Below, in pieces: positions 1 to 11,064 of a stretch of 64,000 nucleotides of DNA. The stretch's first letter is position 1, and each line of letters opens with the position of its first letter. The position numbers were made by a program, and so were the translations under genes. The stretch comes from Gongronella butleri. Its lineage: Eukaryota; Mucoromycota; Mucoromycetes; Mucorales; Cunninghamellaceae. The DNA is taken from NCBI GenBank assembly GCA_025201375.1, contig JAIWZP010000019.1, positions 62,001 through 126,000 on the forward strand. Direction: 5' to 3'. Below the pieces are notes generated by a model. That model did no database searches. It was not told the origin of the DNA and worked only from the letters and a program-made list of their open reading frames with translations.

Positions 1-953
1 CGCTTGTCGGCGCCATCTTGGTACGACACATTGTGGATGACAAGACCCTCGCGATAGTTCATGGAGATGCGCATGTTCCACTTTTGCCAGTCAATCTCGT
101 TGCCAGTGACCTTGAAGGAAACACCTTGGGGCTGCTGCACAATGATGGGCTTGACGTCCTTGCGGTAGTTCTCCTCACCGACAAATTCGGGCAAGAAGTT
201 ATGCTGCTGCATGGGGATCGTGGGGCGCGTGAACTTGCTGTTCTTGGGCTTGATGTGCTCAATGTCAATGACCTTCATCAGACCAACATCGATGATGGGC
301 ACAAAGTCCAAGGGATGCACGTATTGGTTATCATCCTCGCAGGTGCGCATGTACATGAGGGCTTGCATCAAGCGGCGGCCACGGCCAGGGTAGTTGACGT
401 GGCGAGCAATGGCTAAAAAAAAGAAGAAAAAAACGTGTCAATGGCCATCGGATGGTGATTTTTTTTTGTCTTTTTTTTCATTTTGCTTACCCCAGGGGTC
501 GTTAAAGACGGAAGACATGTCGGTGATGCCCAATTCCCGGCACTCGGCAATCACACGTTCATCCTTGAGGATCATTTGCTCAACCTCAAGCATGTCGTCC
601 ATGGTGAGGATGGGCTGGACGTCAGGGACATAGGTCCAGGACTTGAGCTTCTCGGCATCGAGAGAGACAACACCTTCGTAGCACTTCATGGAGGGGCGTT
701 CCAAGGCAATGACCAAAGCTTCACGCTCAATCTTGGTGACGCGAGGCTTGGAGGTATCCCAGCCCAAAAACGAGAGCATCTTGTCCTTGGCAGGCTCCTT
801 GAGAGTGATGGTGTTGAACACAATGTCCATCGAGGGTTGCGCTTGGCGCGTGATCTGGCTGACCATGATCATTTCCTCGCTGGACAATTGATCAAAGGGA
901 TGGAATTCTTGACTTGACGCAGTGACGGTCTTCATTTCCTTAACAGTGGCCAT
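1..953 (-). CDS. Copper amine oxidase, N-terminal part (runs off window)
   Basis: Primary amine oxidases oxidise amines to aldehydes with a copper/topaquinone centre, in fungi usually in peroxisomes or the cytosol. The visible ~291 residues are the N2/N3 domains and linker: start at 953 (MATVKEMKTV), then a spliced segment with RHVNYPGRG and a run ending NYREGLVIHNVSYQD, which leads into the catalytic beta-sandwich. Exons are 953-491 and 412-1; the intron 490-413 has GTAAG at the donor and an A-tract before AG on the + strand view. The catalytic base, the topaquinone Tyr and the copper His residues lie beyond the window, so activity cannot be judged. A GA-rich stretch (about 968-986) precedes the start codon. 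Family assignment is strong; the exact substrate is unknown. Confidence 0.9.
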
Positions 954-2146
954 AGTGATGATAATTCAAAAGAGAGAGAGAGAGTGGGTGTAATTGTAAA
1001 GAAAAAGAGAAGAAAAAAAAGAAAAAGAATGGAAAGCTTTTATAGACAATTTTTTTTTCCATCGTTCAAGGACGGCGCAGGGAGCGGGGCATCATAAAAG
1101 AGGTAAGTGTATGGTGGGATTTGAAAGCCCCGATGTGAAATTCGCAGCGCATTTGTCACCACTATCCTCAGACCAGTGAACCTTGGCCGTGATAAACAGA
1201 AGGGGCGCTTTTCCATCGAAATGGACGTTCCTTATCAGTCGTGCCATGATAAAAAAAATACACATTGAGAGCAAAATGATCAGTTGGCATTTATGGGTTT
1301 AGGGGTAATGCGCACAGATAAATGGTCTTGCATGAATGCAAAAAAAAATTTGCTTAAAGGAAGCCTTTTTTTTAAGCGGGCGCCACGCTGGGCCAGTAGG
1401 CTTCCCCGCGCTTTTCCATGGAGCCTGAGGGCCCGCTTTGCATGAATGCCCATTAGAGTTCCTCACAGCGGGAACAGGGGGTGAAAGCCGCAAGGCCGTG
1501 GGGACAAAGTGGGGGCAGGATAGAAATGAGATCACGACGCATCTCGACAAAGGGTGATCTGACAAATCGACCTGACAATCTGGCGTGAGAATTGCCTAGT
1601 TTGGGCAAAATGTATGTTGTGATTAGTCTTGCTGACGTGCGGTGTCCCAAATGCCCACCTCGTTCTAATGGGCCTACACTTTGGCTTCTTCCATTGGTGC
1701 TTTTTTCTCAGGGTTGAATCTCCACCGAGAATTATCCAGCCAACCACGATTAGATAGAAAAAAAAGTGGGGTGGTGGCGTGGTGGGCGCCCGAGGAAGGA
1801 CAATCAAGACCAAAAAAAAAAAAAAGTGGAGACCGTGGCAAAAATAAACAAAAAGGTCATTCCACAGAGGAAACGCATTGGGGCCATCATCAGGGTGCAA
1901 ACAAGAACGTACACATATCCAGCTGAGCGCGTGCACAACCCAAAAAGAATGATGTCATGCTGAAAAAAGAACAAAGAACGCGGGCAACCAACTTGGCCTT
2001 CCCATGGAAGCGAGAATTGTCCTCCTGTTTTCCATCATTTCCCGAGAAGAGGTGTCCCAAAATTCAATCGCGGCACCTCACTCGTCGCTCGCCCTTCCTT
2101 TTCCCCTGTGGCATTGGATCCTCCCTGGCAATAATCATCTTGTACA

Positions 2147-2189
<43 letters not shown>

Positions 2190-4013
2190 GGGCGCCGATC
2201 AGTTTTGGGAGCGCGCGGAGCGGCACGGTGCCCATTGCACCACGGAGGCCCCACTTCGTGCCAATTGATCTCTCTCTATCCTTTTCCAGTCTCGCTGATG
2301 CAACGCATGCTTATTTCATGTGCGCGAACGAAAAAACAAATGAGATTTTGCGAGATGGCAATCGGTCCAGTCTCTCTGTTTTTTTTTTTTTTTTTTTTTT
2401 GCCCATACTTGGATAATTTCCAAAGATTATGCCCGCGCGGATTTAGCTGGTTCAGCATCTGGACTTATTGGGGCAATGATGGAAGAGCTCTCAATATCGT
2501 TACACGTCTCAATTGTGCATGATGGGCCGTGTACAGTATGCGATTTATTGTTTTATCACCTCGAAAACAATCCCCACTAGACCAAACGCTGATTTGCTAC
2601 TTTGCGGCTTGCGGCAGATCATGACGATGTTCCAATACCCTGGAAAAAAAGGTAACAGAGCGAAAAAACCCCATTTTCAGACGCGACTTTTCATGTCCCA
2701 AGTGCACCTTATCATAAAGATATGAAGCGGTATTGCTGTATAAAAATTGGGACCGGTTGTCAGGCGAATTTCGCTAGCACTTTTTCATGCGAATGCGGCC
2801 AGATCATGCTTTGTACAACAGCGAATTTTGAAAATAGTTATTATACTGTATAGTAAACTGGGGGTATTCATGATAGAAATCTGAGATGATTGGCACGTCC
2901 ATCTGCACCAGCATCAGTGCAGGTGGATTCGCTCAAATTTTGACTCAAGAGTCGTGACCCGGCCGCAAATTTTCCCGGTTTTTACTATTGTTCTGAAAGA
3001 GAGAGACCAAAATGCTCATATGCCAAAATTTCATGGAGCTGCAAGCACTCGATGGTGCGCCACATCGATTTTCAAAAATGACGACTTTCCATCGATTTTC
3101 CAAGGGGTACAGTCACGAATTTTAGCCTGACAAAACCTGGTTCCTCGGATCGCCGTGCCATTCACCCATATGGTAGAATGCGTCCATTTGCCGATGAAAA
3201 TGCCATAAAACCCCGGGCTGCATCGACTGGTTCTCCTGTAAAATGCAATCTACTTCTTATTTTGCCACAAGACAAACTCGACAAAGACTGGCCGCAGATC
3301 CTCGAAACGCGGCGCACAAGAAAGAGCACGGGCTGTTGCGTACAGTATGTGGCCATCGGGCTTTTTGCGTTCAGCATCCGCTATCTCAAATATAGGATCC
3401 AATGACCAAGATCAGGAGGACGCGCCCTGCAAAAAAGGATAAGGTCTTTTTGATACTTGTAGCGTACGCGACGACGGTCTAACGTATCGACGCGCGAGTT
3501 CCTCAATTGAATCTGTGATCAATGGCGTAAAAGCGCATGTGTGTTATGGACCATGCTGCGAGCGTTACTTTGGAGTGTAATTTGATTTACATACAGTATA
3601 ATACTAATGATTGCTACAATGCGTCTTGGAGACTCGATTCTTTGCCTCTCGCTCCATTACGGGCTGATGGAAGGGTGACGGGTGTCTATTTGAGATCAAA
3701 AGTCCGTGGCGCGACGTGGCGCAGCTTCCCATGGCACAAAATCGCCCTCGTCCCCCATTTTTTTTTTTTTTTTTTTTGTTACGCGACAATCCCGTACCCG
3801 ATATTTTTCGTGTGGTCCGAATGCCCAACAACGTAAGGATGTGGGGATTTACAAGTTGATGCGATTTTCCTTCGTTTTTTACTATTTTTTGTCATCTTGG
3901 CCGCTGTAACGTGTTGAGCGGCGGGGTTTGGAATAAAACGGGAACGCGTGCGCGCCTACTTTTTTTTACCACTCTCTTTTCGTTCCTTTTTTGATATACA
4001 CACACAACGCACT
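954..4013. other. 3-kb gene-poor spacer with one dispersed repeat
   Basis: No ORF here looks like a conserved protein on either strand. It contains homopolymer runs (about 38 A near 2147-2186, T-runs near 2381 and 3759), two short direct copies of TGCATGAATGC (about 1330 and 1438) and, at 3060-3440, a copy of dispersed repeat family RA. The last ~60 bases should include the MGS1 promoter and 5' leader. Confidence 0.6.
3060..3345 (+). repeat. Dispersed repeat RA, copy 1
   Basis: Shares ordered blocks with 32945-33430 (same strand) and with the reverse complement of 16280-16860: the block CAGTCACGAATTT, then ATGGTAGAATGC, GACTGGTT, GCCACAAGA and CTCGAAACGCGGC. Directly downstream, 3355-3440 resembles the end of the 30.69-kb tandem repeat (AGCATCC...CTCAAATATAGGA...GGAGGACGCGCCCTGCAAAA), so two repeat types are joined here. 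Confidence 0.8.
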
Positions 4014-6365
4014 ATGAGTTCCGAGGGCAACCAAGGTAAAAAAAAAAAAAAAAAAAAAAAGACGCGTAAAGCACTTTTGTGAGTCCAACACGCATTTTTT
4101 GGCTCTTGCGGCTACAGTGACCTGCCCCATCTGCAGCAAGCTCGTGGACGAGACCAAGATCAACCGACATCTTGACAGCAACTGTGCCACCGAGGTGGCT
4201 GCTCCGTCAGCGTCGTCCACCGTAAGAATTGTCATTTTTCTCGCGTTTCTACTCGTTTGTCATGAAATTTACATGCTCACTCTTTCTTTTTCGCTACGAA
4301 TAGTCGCCCATGCCAGCGGCGAATCTTGCGTCCGTGTTCACACGGTCGGCCAAGCCGAGCCCAGCGTCGCAAACAGATACAAAGGGCAAAAGAGCCGATA
4401 CCACGAACAATTCAAGTACAAGTGGTGGCAACAACGGCAACAATGGCAGCAGCAGCAGCATCCATCAAAATGACACGGAATTGGCGTCGCTGTTCCGTCC
4501 ACCTGTCAAAAAGCAAGCCGTCAACAGTTCGCCCAATCGCGACGCTGTGAGCGGAGCCATCAAACGCGATGCTAATGCTCATGAAAAGGCCCCACCACCG
4601 ACCAAGCGGCCGCGCAAAGACCCCCTTGCCGCGACCATGCCGTTGGCGGCCAAAGGTAAAAGAATAATTGCTTGAAATCGCGTTTTTACTCATTTTACTC
4701 TTTTTTTTTTTTATAGTGCGACCCCAATCGCTGGATGATTTTGTTGGCCAAGAGGAGCTCGTGGGCAAGGATGGCTTGCTGCGCCGCCTGATCACGGCCG
4801 ATCGCATCCCATCGATGATTTTATGGTAAAAACCACTTTTTTATTTGCGCGCGCCGTCCATGTCTTTTGATTCTTTTTTTTTGCTCTTTTTAGGGGTGGT
4901 CCTGGTTGCGGCAAGACGAGTAAGTGCACACACAATGGATGCCGTACGCGTGCTGGCTTGCTTATTTCTTTTTAAAAAAATAGCTTTGGCGCGTATCATC
5001 TCGAAAACGACGCGATCGCGGTTTGTGGAGCTAAGTGCAACAAGTCACGGTGCTGCAGATGTGAAAAAGGCGTTTGAGGAGGCGCGCGGGCACCTTGCGC
5101 TGACGTCCCAGCCGACCATTGTATTTATCGATGAGATCCATCGGTTTACCAAGGTGCAGCAAGATCTTTTCTTGCCGTACGTGGAACACGGCCAGATCAC
5201 GCTGATCGGCGCGACCACAGAGAACCCGAGCTTCAAGGTGAACGGTGCATTGCTGTCGCGGTGCCGCGTGTTTGTGCTCAGGCAGCTGACCACCGACGAA
5301 ATCACACACATCCTTGAAAACGCGCTTGAGCGGTGGCGGCAGATTGGCGACAATGACAAGCAGATCGACCATGCCAGCAAGGAAGCCGAGCGCGATGCAT
5401 TAACATTTCTCGCCAACTTTAGCGATGGCGATGGTAAAGAGGAAAACAAGCAAAAAAAGAAAAAAGAAGTAGAGAAAGGCATTTTTTTACAGAAAGCTGT
5501 GATTTTTTTTTTGTAGCTCGCAGTGCGCTAAACACCCTAGAGATTGCTCTGAATGCGCTGGCAACCAAGCAAGAGACGCTGACGGTGGCGTCCATCAAAG
5601 GTAAAAGGGATTGCATAGTGTTCCACTTTTTTTTTTCTAATTTTTTCTTTCTTTTTTTTTTTTTTTTTGGAGCAGGCGCCTTTCAAAAGTCGCACTTGTT
5701 GTATGATCGCAATGGCGAGGAGCACTACAATGTGATTAGCGCGCTTCACAAGTCCATTCGCGGCAGGTAAGACGAAAAGCGCGTATTATTCCCGTTTTTG
5801 CATGCAATGACGCGTTTTATCGCTTTCACAGTGACGCGGATGCGGCGCTTTACTGGCTGGGCCGCATGGTGGAGGCGGGTGAAGATCCATTATACATTGC
5901 GCGGCGCCTCGTGCGATTAGCCAGCGAGGGTAAACACGATGAAAAAAAAACACCAATTCGACGGCGACGCGTGTCTCACCTACCCTTTTTTTTTTTTTTT
6001 TTCCTTCGCCAGACATTGGGCTTGCCGACAATAATGCGCTGACGCAGGCAGTGTCAACATATCATGCATGTGAAAAGATTGGGTACCCCGAGTGCAATGT
6101 GATTCTTGCGCATTTGGTGGTGTACTTGGCCGAAACCAAGAAGAGCGTGCGCGTGTACAAGGCGTACAAGCGCGTCCAAGAGACAATTGCCAAGGAGCCA
6201 GCGTTCCCGGTGCCTCTACACATCCGCAATGCGCCCACGCGGTTGATGAAGGACCTTGGCTATGGCAAGGACTACAAGTACAACCCAGATTTCGACGGCC
6301 CCGTCGACCAGACATATCTGCCTGAGCAATTGCTGGGCACGCGCTTTTTGGACCCCGAGCCATGA
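4014..6365 (+). CDS. MGS1: MGS1/WRNIP1 AAA+ ATPase
   Basis: Replication-stress clamp-loader-like ATPase that binds ubiquitinated PCNA. Ten exons join in frame to 562 residues: 4014-4035, 4118-4221, 4304-4655, 4717-4825, 4894-4919, 4984-5433, 5517-5600, 5676-5766, 5832-5929, 6013-6365. A UBZ4 zinc finger lies at residues 10-30 (CPIC...H...C), followed by a Ser/Asn-rich linker. The AAA+ core shows Walker A GGPGCGKT (~197-204), Walker B IVFIDEIH (~250) and sensor GATTEN (~277); the C-terminal MgsA/RarA-type region contains [18 protein letters not shown] and ends in RFLDPEP. The 26-nt exon 5 carries the P-loop. It converges on MED11 with only 67 bases between stop codons. Length and domain order fit the family. 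Confidence 0.95.
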
Positions 6366-6432
6366 ATGATAAAAAAACAAACACGCGACACATTTCTTTC
6401 CTTATTTTTCCTTTCTTTTTTTTTTCTTTTAT

Positions 6433-6880
6433 TCAATTGGCTTGCTGTATGCTGCGAATGCGCTGCTGGATGAGCTGCAAGGCATTGATCCAGATCTCCA
6501 ATTCCTTTTGCTGACCTGTGACGGAGGAGCGGAAGGTGATTGACTTTGTGGTGGTGGGCAGGCTGGCGGTTTGGGTGAGAAAGTGGGTATGACCGCGGAT
6601 GGACAATTGGATGTCATTCACGAGGGAAAAGTATCTCTGGACCAAGTCCTTGAATTCCCTGCTGCGCTCGTGCACCGCCAGCTCAGAGTCCTCGTCGGTC
6701 GGGCCGTCGTCGCTTAGCAGCGCCAACGCCTGGCTCGCTGTCTCGACCAAAAGCACCAATTTCTATGTAAAATGACACCAATTGAGCTCCCTTTCCCCCT
6801 TTTTCTCGTTCTTTTCCAGTTTGTTGTACCTTTTCGGCAATATGGAGGTCTCTGATGCGGGCGACGCTGTCGTCGTTCAT
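6433..6880 (-). CDS. MED11: Mediator subunit 11
   Basis: Head-module subunit of Mediator, linking activators to RNA polymerase II. Two exons, 6880-6830 and 6762-6433, give 126 residues. The start ARIRDLHIAEK followed by LVLLVETASQALALLS matches the Med11 pattern in which an N-terminal helix reads RIxEL..IE followed by a long helix ending in A..AL..L; the second half (VQRYFSLVNDIQLSIRGHTHFL) fits the coiled helix that pairs with Med22. The start is the ATG at 6880; an upstream in-frame TTG was ignored. Donor is GTACAA, acceptor TACATAG. Stop codon is 67 bases from the MGS1 stop and the start shares a 232-bp divergent promoter with the Sec7 gene. Med11 is short and poorly conserved, so the call rests on length plus pattern. 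Confidence 0.75.
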
Positions 6881-7112
6881 GGGGATCAATCAAAGGAGGA
6901 AGAAAATAGGCAAAGAGAGAGGAAAAAGGGGCGGACTTTTTCTTTTTTATAGATTTGGCGCTTTTTTATTGTGTGCGCGCGCCCTTTTTGAATTTTTCTT
7001 CTTTCTTTTCTGTGTCTTTTTTTCGCTCTTTTTTTTTTTTTTATATTATACCTCTTTTTTACCTTGTATGTATTGACTGGTGGTTCCGACATCCCTGAAC
7101 GACCTTAAAACT
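6881..7112. promoter_or_regulatory. Divergent promoter MED11 / Sec7-PH gene
   Basis: 232 bp between two opposite start codons. It is strongly strand-asymmetric, purine-rich near MED11 and T-rich near the Sec7 gene (runs at about 7017-7042), with a TATATTATA-like patch near 7041-7049. No defined operator is visible. Confidence 0.4.
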
Positions 7113-7402
7113 ATGGCTGGCCCAAGTCCTGATACCGACACAGCGCCCTCCTTTGCGGACGAGCTTGCTGCCTATGACTTTAAAGATGATGCTATTGACA
7201 CAGCCCTCAGGTAAGAATAAAAAGAAGGACAGGGATGACCCGCACCTGACGCCCCTCACCCCATTGACGCTTCTTTTTCCACTTTTTTAGGAAGTTGTTG
7301 GCCAAAGTGCACCTTCCCAAGGAGTCGCAGCAGATTGACCGCGCCATGCAAGACTTTGCAAATCATTATTTTACGTGCAATCCCTTGCTGACGGACGGCC
7401 CA

Positions 7403-7495
<93 letters not shown>

Positions 7496-9907
7496 GAAAA
7501 AAGGGCCATCTGAGCCTTATTTTCCTTCTTTTTTTTTTTTTTGTGCTTTTCCGTGTCAGATCCCATTTACGCGGTCGCGTTTTCGATTCTTTTGCTGCAC
7601 ACGGACGCGCACAACAAGAATGTCAAGCGCAAGATGAACAAGGACACGTTTATCAACCGCACACGGGTCATTGAGGGCGGCGACACGGTGCCCAGCGAGA
7701 TTCTCGATATCATGTACGATAATATCATCTCATGCGAGTTTACGCGCATCGATGCCCAGCAGCCGCAGGACAAGAATCTTTTATGGTTTTCAAAAAAGGT
7801 ATAAAATGATCATGCGCGCCCCATTGGATTCTTTGAGAGCATGCGCTCAATACCTTTTTTTTCCCTTTATTTTTTTCAGACGACCAATGCGCTTGTACAA
7901 GATTTGTACCCGCGGCTGGACCAATTGATGCCTGCGAACAATCCATATGCATTCAAGCGCACGAGCGGGGCCAAGCCCATCCCATTGACGACGATTCATG
8001 CGTGCATTGATCACGCGTTGCCGCTTGCTTTGGCGGGCGTGCGCACGCGACAGGCGCCTCGGCCGTCGTCAGCCACGTCCAATTCCACGGCGCTCTCTGC
8101 GTCGTCATTGTCGCCTTCATCGTCATCGTCAGTGTATGCGACGCGCGTGTACAAGGCCGGGATGCTTGATCGCAAATATGATTTGGGCATTGGTGGCAAG
8201 CGTACGACGACGCGTGGGTGGCGGCCATGTGGAATGATACTGAACGGCAGCCAGCTCATGTTCTTTGGCGATCTCAGCACTTTCCAGGCGTGGCTCGATC
8301 AGAGCACGACAACGACAATCCCTTTAAATACCAAAGATGACGATGAAACGACGCCGACGAGCGCGTCGTCCACGCCACCCGCGTCACCGCTAGGAAATGC
8401 ACAACAAATGTCGTTGCAGCCAACAAGGCTCAACACAGCCAATGCCAATTACACGACCAACGCATCGTCGTCGTCATCATCGCTGGTTAGCCCTACAGCA
8501 AGCTCCATCATGACACACACCGCAACGACGGTCACATTGTCGTCGTCTACATCGCTCGCATCGCCCGCGTCGTCTCTCTTGTCGTCATCGACATCGTCGC
8601 TCGCGTCACTGCACCTGCGTCCCGTGCAAATTGTGTCGCTTTTGGACGCGGTGTGCTTGTACGATGAGTCTTACCAGAAATACCCGCATGTGTTCCGCCT
8701 GATGACGGCGGACGGGCAGCAATTCTTGTTTCGTGGCGAGAATGCCGATCAGGTTGACGATTGGGTGCATAAGATCAACTATGTGGCCGCAGTCAAGACG
8801 ACAGGTGTGCGATTTACGCGTCCACCGCAATGGCAGCCCAAGCGCGAGAGCAAGGCCAAGGCCAAGATTTTGCAGCTGTCTGAGGCATGGATGGACGCGC
8901 AGAAGCAATTGGCCAAAGAGACACAATTAAGGCATCAATTGCTTGTTCAGCTTCCTTTGCAGAAACAGACAAAAGAACGCATTGTTCAATTTGGCGACGC
9001 TGTCGGACGCAGGCTGATGGAACTCCGGATCAAAGTCCGCCGTCTTGAGTGCTACCGCGAATTTGTCGAGCGCGAGCTCGTCGTATACCACCAGCAATGG
9101 CACCAATGGCAAGCACAAACTCAGAGGATACATCAGCAACCACAAAATTCGCTCATGCGCCCACAACTGCATGCGACGTCGTCGTCTTCTTCTTCTTCTT
9201 CGTCGATTTCTTCAGCGACAGCAGCATCGTCCCCACCCATTGGTCAGCAGCACCATCGCATGCATCATCCCATGCGCAAATTCTCCTCTCCTTTGCCATT
9301 TTATGCCAATTTGTATCAATTGCGCCTTCCCCCCACCACACCATCGTCCACCGCACAAAATGTCACGAATGACGCGTCCAAACGCGAAAACGACGCGGAA
9401 AACGACAATGACGACGCGCCGCCCACCATTCCGCGCCGCACATCCAGTCTTCTTTTGCCCACGCTGCCATTTGCACCCACCACATCAACGTCCACACCCT
9501 TGATCCACACCACGCCATCGTCGCCGCCGCCAGCTGCCAGCGCGCCGCCGTCAACGACCCAATTGCCCGCAAACGACGCGAAAAAGAACAAAAAGGCGCC
9601 TTTGCCGACCTTGGATACAGCGCCGTCACCCAGCAATGAGGACGACGACGGGTTTGTCATTGTGACGCCGCGTATCTTGGAGATCCAACGCCGGCGGCGC
9701 AGCCAGAGCAACCCGCAATCGCCCAAGTCGCCGGCATCCATGTTGCATGACTTGGATGACAATGATGACGACGAGGACGACGGCCAATTCCCGCTACTCT
9801 ACCCCACACACTCGAAAAAGGGCCACGACAGGTCCACGTCGGACGTTGCCATCACCACGGACGATGACGATGATTTCAGTGTCATTGTGCAGAGCTCAGC
9901 AGCATAG
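7113..9907 (+). CDS. Sec7-PH Arf guanine nucleotide exchange factor, Sec7 domain lacking its N-terminal half
   Basis: Likely activates Arf GTPases in vesicle traffic. Exons 7113-7210, 7291-7403, 7560-7798 and 7880-9907 give 825 residues. Residues ~15-150 match the C-terminal half of a Sec7 domain: YDF...AIDTALRKLL, then LPKESQQIDR with the catalytic glutamate finger at E44, NPLL, and AFSILLLHTDAHNKNVKRKM. The first helices of Sec7 (LFN..PKKGI region) are not present before the only plausible ATG. A PH domain (~236-466) is split by a long Ser/Thr-rich insert and is followed by basic helices and an acidic, Pro/Ser-rich tail ending DDDDDFSVIVQSSAA. This layout resembles fungal Syt1/EFA6-type GEFs. 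Intron 2 has an 86-A run just after the donor. AATAAA occurs at 9933. Confidence 0.85.
7406..7491 (+). repeat. 86-A homopolymer at a 5' splice site
   Basis: Intron 2 of the Sec7-PH gene reads GT followed immediately by 86 consecutive A; a T-rich tract precedes the AG at 7559. Run length may vary between assemblies. Confidence 0.9.
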
Positions 9908-9932
9908 ATCAAAAAGAAAAAAAAAATCAAAA

Positions 9933-9938
9933 AATAAA
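9933..9938 (+). terminator. Poly(A) signal, Sec7-PH gene
   Basis: AATAAA, 26 bases after the stop codon in an A-rich leader-out region. Confidence 0.45.
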
Positions 9939-10080
9939 GAAAAAGGGTAGCAATGGTGCCCAATGGCGGAGATTGGAACTTTTTTTTTGTTTGCCCTTGC
10001 TCGCTCGAGTTTCTTCACCCTCTTTTTTTCACTGAACACCTTTTGTCGCCCGTCCCTTTTTCCTCTTTTTTATCGTCACC

Positions 10081-10460
10081 ATGTATTGTATGCGCTATTT
10101 TGTGCCGTTGCTACTGTTACCCTTTCCCGATGCGCCGCCCGTCTTTGTCATTCTGTTCCTGATATCCTTCTTTTTGCATCAAAAACCTTGGTAAGGACGC
10201 ACGATCTGGCAACAAAACGGCCCAATTACTCACTTTTTTAATGTCTTTAAAGCATTTATTGCACCTTGCTGCTGATAGCGCTCTTTTGCTCAACGTGCTA
10301 CTGGGGCCACGGGCGATGTTGGATCGATTTGCAGCAGGACAGCTGGATTGACGTGCGGCCGACGTCTAATGCCACGTTTAGCCATGGCGATGGCTGGTGG
10401 AACTACAAGGTTGCCATTCCGTTGGGCAATCTGGGCACCAACCCAAGCACAAGCACATGA
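10081..10460 (+). CDS. Small two-segment membrane protein, unrecognised
   Basis: Exons 10081-10190 and 10253-10460 (donor GTAAGG, acceptor CTTTAAAG) join in frame to 105 residues. The first ~55 residues are very hydrophobic: YFVPLLLLPFPDAPPVFVILF LISFFL, then a KPC-IYC motif spanning the splice junction, then LLLIALFCS. A Cys-containing, Trp-rich segment follows (CYWGHGRCWIDL, DGWWNYK). Two membrane passes with a short polar C-terminus are likely. I do not recognise a family; the precise intron in frame and clean codon use support a real gene. It lies head-to-tail between the Sec7-PH and hydrolase genes. Confidence 0.5.
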
Positions 10461-11064
10461 GCCAATCGCTCTTTTGCTCTGTTCTCCCACCCTCTTCCCA
10501 ATTTTCCCTCAGGCTTTGTTTTATACCCTCCCCATTTTGCCCATGTGGGCATTGAAATGAAAAAAAAATCGCATTTCTACTTTTTTTTTGGGGAGAGCAA
10601 GGAGGTGTGACACGTGTTTTGGTCCACACAAATGGTGGACAGCTGCATCTTGCATATGCAGCCATTTCTGGATGCATTGAGCGACGTTTTGGCAAAATGA
10701 GGCGCTTTTTGATGAGTGTCTGGGCAAAAAAAAAAAAATTAGAATGCGGGAGTGGAGGGTACGAGCGTTTTGCATTTATTTGAAGTTTGCTTTCTAAGCA
10801 AAGCGTATTCCGAGAATAAAAGATCACCACTTTAACCCTTGCGGCAAGGCGCTGATCATCACACTCTGCGCCCATTTTCATCTCATTCAATTTGTGCGAC
10901 CTTAAAATCTGAGTTGTTTGCCATTGGATGTGACACAAGATTTTGCCTTTTAATAGGCGTGCCCTGGGACAAAGAAAAGCAGCATTGACCCCCTCTTTCT
11001 TTTTTTTTTTTCTCTTCCTCCCTCCCTCTTTTTTTTTTTTTTTGCCTGATTTTTCATTTTGACG
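10461..11064. other. Spacer upstream of hydrolase gene
   Basis: No convincing gene. The last 70 bases are an almost pure pyrimidine tract (10996-11043), the usual leader type of this genome, just before the hydrolase ATG. Confidence 0.5.

Noticed and set aside
1532..1936. 134-codon minus-strand ORF
   Set aside because: Contains homopolymer-encoded Phe/Lys runs, no recognisable domain and no typical leader or introns.
2147..2186. A-run as the tail of a processed retrocopy
   Set aside because: No coding similarity upstream, and long A- and T-runs are common in spacers and introns here.
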